NCBI RefSeq assembly: GCF_905220365.1
Contig: NC_061126.1
Span: 7,192,001-7,256,000, forward strand
Direction of reading: 5' to 3'
DNA length: 64,000 bases
Source: Vanessa cardui
Lineage: Eukaryota > Arthropoda > Insecta > Lepidoptera > Nymphalidae
Positions 1-12,100 of this stretch are shown here, piece by piece (positions within the stretch are counted from its first letter, which is position 1; each line of letters begins with the position of its first letter). The notes under the pieces are model-generated. The model did no database searches and was not told where the DNA came from. It was given only the letters and a program-made list of their open reading frames with translations. The position numbers and the translations under genes were made by a program.

Positions 1-41
1 AGACAATTATTTTAGTCTTATAAGATTATAGACAATTTCAA

Positions 42-68
42 ATGCCGGAGCCGAAAGATATGTCATAG
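42..68 (+). promoter_or_regulatory. Possible upstream ORF in the CARP 5' UTR
   Basis: ATG at 42-44 opens an 8-codon reading frame (MPEPKDMS) ending at TAG 66-68, three bases before the CARP start at 72. It shares the CARP frame, so translation from this ATG cannot extend into CARP. If this stretch is in the mature mRNA it could reduce or regulate CARP translation. The transcription start is not visible, so this is only a candidate. Confidence 0.35.
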
Positions 69-71
69 ACA

Positions 72-135
72 ATGTACAACCTCCTTGGTGCGGCAACAGC
101 GTCGGCAATACTGCAAATTTTACTCTCTTATACAG
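72..135 (+). CDS. CARP exon 1: start codon and signal peptide
   Basis: ATG at 72-74, then 20 more codons and one base (phase 1). It encodes MYNLLGAATASAILQILLSY plus Thr, a short N-region followed by a hydrophobic core, as expected for a secretory signal. The donor is TACAG|GTAAGA. An in-frame TAG at 66-68 makes this the only start that can lead into the signal peptide within this exon. Confidence 0.9.
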
Positions 136-3100
136 GTAAGATTTTAAATACTAATTTCTTAAAGCACAATATCAAATTGCTTGTTTTTGAATTCATCAAA
201 GAGTAAATTATTTAAATACTAATGAAATATGTTTATACAATTAATATAATCAATAACTAAATTAGCATATACGATTAATGGCGAGGTGAGATGAACGAGG
301 CACTTAATTTAGAAGGTTTACTTGGTGGTAAGGCTGTGTGCAAGCCCGTCTGGGTAGGTACCATCCACTCATCAGTTATTCTACCGCCAAACAACAGTAC
401 TCAGTATTGTTGTGTTCCGGTTTGAAGGGTGAGTGAGCCAGTGTAACTACAGGCACAAGGGACATAATATCTTAGTTCCCAAAGTTGGTGGCGCATTGAC
501 GATTTAAGGAATAGTTAATATTTTTTACAGCGTCATTGTCTATGGGTGATGGTGACATATACTCATCCGTCAACCTATACCATAAAAAAAGCAAACAATG
601 GCTTGCAACTAACGTATTAAAAAACTACCATTAACTAATATTATGCTAAATTAAATTGTAAACGTCAAGTAAACAATTATAATATTCGTAAGGGAATTGA
701 TTTACCTTTTATAGTAATAGGGTCAGTTTACGTATAACACATTAGTAGTCCCTACGGCTTTGCTGGCGTTAGGGAGTTGCTTGTGTTGGATGTACGGCAA
801 CAAAAGTAGCCTATGTCCTTTCTTGGCGCTTAAATTTGCTTTACAGCAAAAAGTAAAGTAAAGTAAAGTAACAGCCTGTACATTTCCCACTGCTGAGATA
901 AGGCCTCCTCTTCCATTAAGGAGAGCGTTTGGAACATATTCCACCACGCTGTTCCAATGCGGGTTGTTGGAATGCACATGTGGCAGAATTTTGATGAAAT
1001 CAGACACATGCAGGTTTCCTCACGATATTTTCCTTCACCGCCGAGCAAGAGATTAATTATAAACACAAATTAAGCCCATACATATAGTGGTGCTTGTCTG
1101 GGTTTGAACCCGCAATCAACGGTTAAGATGCACGCGTTCTAACCACTAGGCCATCTCAGCTTTACACCAAATTTCATCAAATTTGGTTCATTGGTTTGGT
1201 GAAAGATCAACAGACAGACAGACAGTGTTACTTCCACATTTATAATATTATAGTATAGATTAAACATGTCGTTATGTGACATCAAGCAAATTAATGATTG
1301 TATCCAAATCGCTTAAACGATATATCTACACTAATAACCCAAAATAAGTTTTATTTAGAATAAAAGTTATTAATAATCATCGACAAACGAGTATCGTATA
1401 ATATTTGTAATCAAATATCTCAGTTTACCGAAGTCATACTTTATTTATTTATACAATGGAATTCAGCATTTTTTTATTTTAAATCTAGTAAAATACTGGA
1501 GTTGAAAACAAATAAAAATGTATTCATAGAACTGATAAAAAACAACTAACAACAGCATGGATAAACGAAGTTCATTGTTATGAATTCTATTTATGTTTGA
1601 AATAATAAAATTCAATGTAGCCCTCGGCGATACAGGTCAATATTGTTCGGTATCTGAGACGTCGGTCGGTCTAAAGTAGCACTGCGACACGGCGACGATC
1701 GAAACGGCAACAGAACTACACGAGGAAAATCGCTTAAAAGTCTAAGAAAGACGGTCTTATCGAATAACTATTTATTATTAACATAGGCCTATTATATTCA
1801 TATTCAAAATACTATGTGAATTGATAATTTTACTTGTGATTGAATCTAAGCTCTTGTCACGTGGACTATGTAAGTAATTCCTAAGAAGTTTAATCCATAC
1901 TTCTATACTTAAAATTATAAATGCTACTGGCTATTTTCGAGCTCTGTCTGTTCGTCTGTCTGTCTGACACTTATTCACGGACAAACCACTGAACCGAACG
2001 AAGAAAGGACATAGGCTACTTTTTTTGTTAAACTCATGATAACAATACAAAACTAGTCTATAATATAATAATACAAATTGATATGTCCAAGTGAAAGGCT
2101 TATTTTGAAATTTCCTGTTCACTTTTAAAGAATTAAAACCAACACTTACTACTGTGTAGTGGGCGTCGTATTAACTTATTTGAAAACTTTTAAAAGTATG
2201 TGTTGTCGTAACGTAACGTCATTCGTCGCACTTTCGACTATCTCCGTAGCACTGCAATGGTCGAAGTCGGTTAGCTATGAAGAAGACAGGCGTGAGGTTA
2301 AGCCCGGAAACAGCTGTGTCGTTCGCGTGCTATTTACCAATTTATCACTAAGCTGATTATATATAGGCTCGTTCCAGTGACATGTTTTATGACCTTGTTT
2401 GAGCTCCTTTTGCTTCACACTTTATTTGTTTCCATTTAAATCTCGCTTAAAAGGTTTAATTTAAAGCAGTTTTAATGCTATAATTTATTACAAAATAAAC
2501 TGAAAGATAAACTTAGAAGTCTACTATACGTATTGAAAACTCGTATAAAAATGAATGAAATGAATACTCTTATGTATTATGATTTTATCGCCATTACTTT
2601 TAGCAATAATATTTTTATTAATGTTTTAGAAATGTAAGTCTGTTTGTACATATATTACGTAATAGGTAGATGGGTAAATGATCCACCTGATCGTATGTGG
2701 TTACCACCGCCCACCGTCATTGACGTTGTAAGAAATAATACCCATTCCTTACACAATACCAAAGCGCCACCAACCTTGGGTGCTAAGGTGTAAAATTGGC
2801 TCATTCACTTATCAAACCGAACATAGATAGAGAAATCTGGTGAGTGGGTGGTAGCTACCCACGCGGGTTTGCACAAACCTACCTACAGATGATAAAAGTT
2901 ACAGGAGCTAATAATTTTGTTATGCAAAAAACGTCACCGACTCAATGAATACTTATGTATTTGTGATGACTAAATTATAGTGTGAAGTACAAAGTTGAAT
3001 TGTTAGAAATAAATAGAATTGCTATGAACCCTGATACTAAAATATTTTCCGTATAGATTTTCCATAAATGTATTTTGTTGATACATTGTATTGCTTTTGC

Positions 3101-6100
3101 AAGCGATCTTAATGCAAAAAGTCGTGTTGCCTTATTACTTTCTACTAACGGAATACAATAAATATTAACTATTTAAATTCATTGATGTATTCAATTGAAC
3201 ATACAAGTGAACATTCTTTAATAACAGAAACACAAAATATTGTGTATAGTTTATACACAGATAGTTATTTAACTGATAAGGAGATTCAGCCGTAAAACTA
3301 TAATTATTTATGTAATTTATATAGGGGCTTTGTAATTCTAATAAAACCTCGAAAGACAAAGAGGCGTATGTTTAGAAATCCTGACAGCGGTGACCATCTG
3401 GCGAATTAGAGAAAAGCTTGAATGAATGCTCGTGCAACGTACATAAACACGAAAAATAAATTGCATAAAAGTAAACAGGAGTCACAAAAGGCGCACCGCA
3501 AATTGTGTTTTCACTGGTAGGTCGGGACCAGGGCGCAGGTGCCCGGCCTTAAGCTCAGGCGAACCGACGCCAAATCCGCATACGACTTTAATTTAACTTT
3601 GCTTCACTGAATATTGTTCTTGTAATAATTTCTAGTTATTAAAACACTATAACGTCTGAAACTGATTTGCCATTTTAATTTAAAATAAGAATTCAAGTTA
3701 TTTCATATTTATTAACTGAGTGTTGAAACAAGAGTATGACATAATTTCTATTTACTGTTTTAAACTAAGAACGTGTTTTTTTGTAAGTTCCATAATAAGT
3801 AATTATGAATAAAGATATGTTTTATTTATATTCGTTTTATTTAATATTAATAAATTTTAATGAAAATATAAAACAAAAGTCTTAACTAAGTTTTTTCCAT
3901 AAGTAAATATAATTTTTCAGTACATTACTTATGCAAAAATACTGAACTTCATTTAAAGCCAGCTGTAATATCTGGAAATATAAGAATTTATAGAACAGAT
4001 TTACAAACTGTATAATTAATTAAAAAACGAAATAAAGGACAACCTTCATTAACTTTTTATTTACAAAAAAAGCATAACAAGTAGATTGTAACTCAAAAAT
4101 CGGAACGGACGCAAAAGTCCTATGATATAGAAATATTCATTTGGAAACGAGACATCGTAGGTATATATCGAATATCGTATATATTTTATCGATTCTTTTA
4201 AATATTATATTTATATTTCGACATCAATGCTATTGAAATATTGTTGTTCATGAAATATATTGATAATATGTTATGAATATTTTTTAAATTTAAGAAAATG
4301 ACTCCACAATCCGAAAACTCACCGCTTACGATATCTATACATTATTGATGTTTTATACAGATATTTAAAATAACCTTTTTAATAGATCGAATTATTAAGT
4401 GCGTAAAATGCATTCCTTTAAAACAAAAAAAAACGTCACCTGTATTCTTTACAATTTGTATGTAATTATTTATGTTTACTCCGACACTCGCTTAATCAAA
4501 TATCAATCGCTTATAAAATATTTTAAGGCCATTTTATAATAATCAATATTAATTATTATAACATGGCCTTTGTCGATCTTTCGTTTTCTTTCCAATCGAG
4601 TGATATTAAGATACCTATTACAATTATTCGCGTCAATGCAATCTTTGCACTGCGCCGCGGGTGCCGCCGATAAGGATTCATCGCTAGCTGCACTTGCCAC
4701 GCACAGAACACTCAATGCACCGTGAAATAGCCTATTTTCCACGTGATTTTATTTATTTCATTCGTCAATAAAATTGTTCTCCTTCCGTTGTGACTCGCTG
4801 TTTCGTAAAGTCGCCATTACTTGAAATGTTACAAACTTTAACTTATTCAGCAAAGCGCTTTAATATGCACCCCATGGCACAAAAAGCAAGTGCAAAACTA
4901 AATTAAATTACTTTTAATTCTCGAATGTTCACGAACTTACACTATGAATTTAAAATGCACGAATAAGTACGTTCGATATGTCCCTGACTACTCTTGTTTC
5001 CATTCCGTTAAGACTTCTAATTCGAACATTTTTGCGTATAGTTTAGAGTCTATATTGGATTGCGCATTGTTGGTGAGATATATCATATGCCCCACTCAAA
5101 ACGGAAACTGATTCATTTCCGATGCATGGTTGAAGCTCTTTGTGGAGTTCGTCGGCTGCGAATTGCTCACGTTTTCAACATTTGATTGCGACATCAATGC
5201 CATTGAAATATTGTTGTTCGATGCTTGATCGTTTTTCTGCGCTTGTATCGTTACAGATTTTATTCACTTCAAAGTTAAGGTATAGCCTCAATTTCCGAAG
5301 GAAATCTAATTCTTCCATACAAAATAATTTCGTATTCCCTTGGGTAGAGCCGGCGCTCTGTCTTGCAGACTCGGTCGAGAGTTAAGACTACAAAACAGAC
5401 GCTGACTGGCATCTCCCAGGCGGGCACTTTCCTCCGTCACGTAGCAATCGCGTCTGCAAAATGCAACAATGCATAAGAATTCAATCTTATGTTTGTTTCA
5501 GAGCATTTGCAGTACTAAACGAGTCGAAATGCGGAATAATTTAAAAGTATTTATTTTAAGACTCTGGAAGTAATCTTGAGTATGAATTAATTTTCAAATA
5601 CAAGTGAAATAATCTGACAATTTCTCAAATTAATTTACCCAATTTTTTTTTTAATTCTATCCTATAGAAAGAAGAGAAACATAGTGTCATCGCGTCATCG
5701 TCAATATATGTCCATAATACGTTTATAACAAAACATAATATGTCGTTTGTTTTAATTAAGCAAATTTTAGTATTTCATAGATCTCCTACAACGTGCCTGC
5801 TGTCCCAGGTGTTTGTTTTCGGCGGTAAAGTTACTTTAAGCCGCTGTGAGCTGTATTCACTGGGCTCGTAGGCTCGTAAGCTCGGTTAATGTTATCCATG
5901 CTCTTGTATAACAAAGCAATGAAAAAGTCATTAGTTATCGTAACGAACCTTACCCAACTAATAGTGACGTCAGCACTGCGTCTAAAAGGTTAAAGTAATT
6001 TACGAAATCGTTCCAATCACAAACTTTAATTCACTGCGAAAACAGTTACTCGAAACATATTATTAACTGAAATAAACGTGAACGTATTCCGTGAGGCAAA

Positions 6101-9100
6101 AGTTTGTTGAGTAGCATTAAAAGATTAAAAGTCGACAGTTCGCTCAAGCTGTATCGAATCGAAACTGGAAACGATCTCTCGACTCGACTGCGACATATAT
6201 TTGCAATGCAGGCGGCGCGTCCGTGGCGAACTTCGCCTGGCGAATGCAAAAATTTAAATTAAAAGCATAAATCAGGCGTGTATCGAGTAACTTCGAGATT
6301 GGTATACATTTTAACTGTACGCTTTGGGATATGTACGACGATGGATATCGCTTATATATTTTGAAATTTGTTTACTGGTTCAGTTATTATTTTGAATTCA
6401 GCGGCGGAAATGCACTACGAAACTGTAATCAAATTAAACATTAATTACAGCTTTGTTAAGACAATTATCAACCGTCCGTTAAGTGAGAATATCTTGTAAC
6501 AAGAAAAGCTACTTCTTAGATAATTACGGCATAAGAATCTCAATTTAAGTATTTTTGAATTAATTGCTCCGAAATATTATGAGTATCATAATTCTATAAT
6601 CTTAATTAAGAGAACTTCAGAACGCTCAAATTAGAAATTTTAATCTCCTGAAAATCCGTCTCTCGTGAGTTGGTGTAGTCCGTGAAGTTGAAATATTTAC
6701 GTTTTTAAGGTAAAAATTATTCGTGTTTTAATTTTATCTCTGCTCTGGAGTGGTGAGTCACGGAGAGTTGCCACAATAATAATAAAATTAACTAATATTA
6801 CGACTTGGTATTTAAAATAATACTCTTATTATAATTATGTCATAGGTTTTAATGCAAATATAATAACGGACACTTTTATGTTTTGCACATTGTTTCGGAA
6901 ACAAAAAAGGCGACGAAATAATCGACATAACGATTTGAGAACAATTGAAGTGTACAACGTCGCCTCGTCAAGGAAAATGTTTTGTTTCGAAAGAAGACCG
7001 CTTTTCCGCTTCATTGGCTTATTTATTTCATTTCATTATGATTTTTTGTTAGTAACGTAAAAGTGAAATAGAAACATAAAAATAAATTTAGAGTTCATTT
7101 TGTTATTGTTTATTTATTTTTTTGGTACATAGTTTTCATGTTTAGGTATTTTTTTGTTTTTTTGTCTATCGTATAACGGAGTATTATTTAATTAATTAAT
7201 AAATCCAAAACATAAAGTGTACACATCAGTTTTCTAACAAAATATACAAAATATTATTACGAAGTAGTTGTTACTACAATTAGAAAAATAATAATAATTA
7301 AGCTTAAGTAAAGTTGTGACGACGTAATACTTTTAAACTTCTTAAGTCAGAAAATGTAAATTGTATTAAAACAAAGGTTATACAAGAAATGTTAAGAGCA
7401 ATGTTCATAACGAAAGTGCAGTTAATTAGACTTGGTTTTGATTGCAGCCGTCAGCGGCGTCAGCTGGGAGGAATGGTGGACCTACGACGGTATTTCAGGT
7501 GAGCACGACACTTTGATATTATATTTATTACTAGCTAAACCTGCAGCTTTACCCACGCGATTTTAAAACTGAATTTATATCACACCAACCATCACCACCT
7601 TTATAAAACGTCCAGGAGTGGATATAAAAGTAGCTTATTTAATTTCCCAATAATTGAAATATTGGGTATACTGATTTTCATCTTAATCGGTTGAGCAGTT
7701 TAACCGTGAAGAAGAAACAAGCAAAGTTACTTTCGCATATATAATATTAGTATAGGCATATACTTGTATGCATCTTATATATTACTTATTAATGTTGTGA
7801 AAATACGTGTTAGAAAAACTTAATGAAAAATATTTCACACATTCGAAATTCAAGTTTGAAACGATAATAATGGGTTTATTTCAAAGCAAACATTTATTAT
7901 TTATATCAGATAATCATTCATATATTAAGAACTTAATTATGTGTATTTAATATATTATAAACACATTTAAATTGAATCAAGCAAAGCTGTTATTTTATAA
8001 CAGCATAATAACACTCTGTGAATTGATTTATTTTTTCAAATCATTGAATATTATATTAGCGATTCTCGCCTTTATCTCGTTAGCTTGGAGTCGAAACAGT
8101 GAGTAAAGAATTTGACGTCATGGAAATAATTTTACAGACTTTTACGGACACCCACCTGTCTGGCGTCAACTCTCCTTGGGAATGTTTTTGTTGTGTGGGG
8201 ATCTGTTACCCACTATTATACTTGGTGACTTTGAAATAAACCATCGAGTTAGGTACCACCCACTACCGACAAACAGCAAAACTTATTATTGATATATTCC
8301 CTTTGTATAAAACATAATGGTGAGTGTTAACACATTAGTTAATAACTTCGGTGACACAAGATTTCTTAATTGTGGTGATGGTGACCACTTGCCATGACGT
8401 GGCACAAACTACCTATTTAAAATAAAAATATCTCAACTATATTTTTACACTTGCGTACTCTATTAATGGGTGTGCTTCACAAAAATACCCCTTAGTGAAC
8501 TTAAACGGCCCCCGCGGATTGAAATAAATTGACTTTGTTCCACACATTGGAAACCGCGCAGAAATAAACATAAATAAGGTTTTATTTAATTATTATCATC
8601 TTAACAATTATTGTTATCAACTTTTAGTCTTAATTACGTGACTGAATATCATTGTTAGTTGAAGTAGTTCCATAAAAATGCAATTGAATTAAAATGACCG
8701 AGCATAATCATGTTTTAATGGTGTTCCGAAATATATATGTCGTTCACTGAAGGAGTCGTCTTGAGAAAATGCATTAATAACACAGCAACTAGGATAGAAC
8801 GATATAAGCTTTCAACTCGTAACAGATATAGCTCTATATTTATTAAAGTAGTAGATCGGTATTATAACAGAAGATGTTATAGATTATGTAACTACGATCA
8901 AGATTTTTTTTAAATGTTATTAATGTATATTTTACACTATACTGACATACTGGGTCAATGATTATGTTGCATAACGTAGTTATTTGAAACCAATTAACTT
9001 TCGATCGAAAGAGTAAAGGTACGGAACCGGCGGGCCACGTTTGTTGATTTGGGGTCACATTGAAAATCTCAATCGAATGACCTACCCCAAATCCGAAAAT

Positions 9101-12100
9101 ATTTCGTTTGTGAACCGTATCAATTTCTCTGTGCCGATAACATTTTTGCCAGTTTACGTGACATGAAATTTATACGGGCGATTTATCTTGCATTCATATT
9201 GCGTTACTCGCAAAATTGTGAGGTGTGTTATCGCATCACTCGGCTACAGATATTTCATATTATGGTCTTACTTGAATTTTATCATTCGAATTATTCTGTC
9301 AATATTTTACGCCCAGATTATCTTTGACTCTTATGCCGATTCGTCATCCCTTATTATATCCAAGTAATTCTAAACATACAGGCAAAAAAATGCAAAATTT
9401 TAAATTTACAAACACATTTTTTTTATTAAGTTATTCTACTGATAAAATTTAAATTTAATAGATTAGCAAACAAGCGTTCAAATGTATTGAGCAAACATTG
9501 GCCGCGGTTTTCGAAGTCCAGAATCGATGTTGCGTGCGGTAGAGCCCCATCCCTTCTAATATTCAGGCCCATTAGTAATCGTGCTTACGATACTTTGCCT
9601 CTCTTTTTTGATAACGTTTGCTATGACAGTAATATCGTTTCGACATTATCTCATGTTCCATCTCTTTCGTATATATTAATTTTGTTATTAGCTTATCTCG
9701 TTTCAGATCTATTATTATTATTTAATTTGTCTTCGTGTAAACGCAATAGTGAGGCTTTGTGTGTAAACTTATTATATCTATATTACAATTATTATCGATG
9801 CTACGTTTTAAACAATATATGTCCAAATGCGTGCAAGTGCAGCAACATATATAAACTGAAGGGCTATTATAATAATATAAAATAGACAGACATAAACATA
9901 AACATAACAAAAAAAATACCCTTATAAATTATGACGTAAACGTAAATCGTTGCAATTAGTGTTTAAAAAAAGATTAGGGAGGTAGCAAGCGGTTTGCGGT
10001 CACATTTCCTCTAATAGTGTAGCGAGAACACTGTCGCTGACGTAATTACAGTTTTTACACAGCCACGTGAACCTTGCCAAAAAAATTTACCCTAACCTAC
10101 AGTAGCTGCAAGCCATAAAGTGAATGTTACCACAACCGCTGCGTCGCTGTTTGTACAGCTAATACAAATACATGGTTATATTGGTCGCAATGTTTAAGTA
10201 ACTGTTATGTGATACCTAATTAGATAAATGTTTTAATTTTTATTTTTAGTACATTTTAAATGTAAAACAGTGTGTGTTTTATTTTAGTAGTTCTTTTTAC
10301 GACCTTTTAAATTTATTTGTGCATTTAAAAAACCTTTTAAACGTAGTTTATAGGTGACCACAAAAGATTCCTCCCCAAAAGAGGGGACCACTCAATAGAG
10401 ATTAAAAAAACATAATCCCTACCTGTTAACTATTGTTATCTGTGTTGTTATAGTAAAATAGAAGTATGTCATGCCTTACGAAAAGAAGAGAAAGAAAAAG
10501 GCTCCTCTAAATCCTGCCCTGTCGAAACAAATCCTTCAATCAAAAAGACAAAATCGTGTTAATATATATCATTGATAACCAATTAATTAGGACTAGGTTT
10601 TATAGATATATATTTGTATATTGCATTTAAATATTTTGGAAGTTTTAATTCCCAAGTAGAATTTAATCAACACAACGCAATATTCTTCGGCCCCTTTTTA
10701 TCTTTCATAAAAGCGATGCCAAAAAAACACACTTAACGCGTGGCCATAAAGTAGGCGTGACCGCAACCACTGCGCCGGCTTACTCGTGCAATTTTCAAGG
10801 TCATAAATAATAAAAACGTGAACGCTATCCAAAGCACTTTGGCCACTTTCGTACAATTTTCTCCATATTGAAATACCGAATATGAACGTTAACTTGATTT
10901 TATTACCAGCGCCGGGCTAAGCAATTAGAAATAATAATATTTATACATGTATGAAATATATGCTAGCGATTAATCGTATTATGATAAATAAAACACTATT
11001 TTTAATTGGTTGCGGTCACCGTGTGAATGCGCCTTTATGACGCTTTGACAGTACAATAATTAACAGAACATTTTGGTTTCAACTGATTACAACGGACTGC
11101 GTAGGCATGAAACATGCTAGGTACACCGAACACGTCATGCTGAACATCCACTATTTGATGATATATTTTATAATAATGCTCCCTTTCAATTTGTTTTGAT
11201 TCACTCATTAAACAATTCAGTGTTCCTGTTGATGTTTCAAAAATTAAGCTTATGTTATAAATTTAACAGGAATTTATGTTATTCATCGTATACATTATAT
11301 ATGCAATTTCAAATAATACACATATATATTAAATTGATAAAAAATAAGATCACTATTTTCTGTTAAATATGGCCGTGTTGACATTCGTTTTATATAAGTA
11401 TATATTTATTAAGTTATTGTTGTATAGCTTGTCGTTATAGCTTTATAATTATACATACTACAAGCATATTATATCTACATACACAAAACGCAAGATGCTA
11501 TAGATAGCTACGGCTAAGTCGGCCTGTTTTAACTCGGTTTGTATCCACTAAGCCCAGCGATACCCTCTGCGTCTTTGAGAGACTACGATCGTTTACGCAT
11601 GCTGGCTACCGTGACATCCGACTGCTGTCTATGCAGGCTACCAATTTACTGTTGTACCTAATGCCGTTTTGAACAATCTAATAATTTCTTATGTACCTTT
11701 TTAACATATATATTTAGTTGTGTGTAGTTTATTATTAATATACTGTAATATTAGTCTACTTAAATTATAGTTATTATCTCTTAACTATTAATTCTATTTG
11801 CACTTACCAGTTCTCTCGTCTTAAGTTCCTGTCACCATAGGTTGTCTGTGAGAGATCGCTATAAGCGATAAGACCGCCTTTGCGCACCATTTGTTGATTT
11901 TTGTCTCTCTATTACCCATTTTCGTGTAATGTGTTGTGCAATAAAGTATTTTAAATAAATAAAAATATATAATATGTGATTGAAGTGTAATAAATAAATT
12001 AAATGTCCTTTATTTTCATAAATGATTAAAAAGTGTGGAATTAATAGATAGCTGTTGACTTCCAGGCAGGATATATTAATTTAAATAATTGTATTAACTA

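Larger units (their letters stand above)
136..7447 (+). other. CARP intron 1 (7.3 kb)
   Basis: Splits the signal-peptide exon from the domain. It contains a SINE nested in a Helitron-type element (about 720-1259), a second Helitron 5' end (1902), and two copies of a dispersed repeat (318-590 and 2660-2885). A 31-bp motif repeats at 4219 and 5189. A CpG-containing patch lies near 3490-3590. A large first intron often holds enhancers, but I recognise none here. Confidence 0.8.

Noticed and set aside
723..1066. Two overlapping minus-strand open frames of 94 and 78 codons
   Set aside because: They are readings of SINE copy A and its Helitron flank. The same peptide appears in copies B, C and F because the DNA repeat is shared.
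4503..4742. Minus-strand open frame with a signal-like start and a CKDC..NNC pattern
   Set aside because: It begins with GTG rather than ATG, a stop lies three codons upstream, no good splice acceptor is visible, and the second half becomes low-complexity. Probably chance inside intron 1.
9487..9885. 132-codon open frame, the longest single frame in the window
   Set aside because: The composition follows AT-rich background, there is no domain or conserved motif, and it lies inside CARP intron 2.
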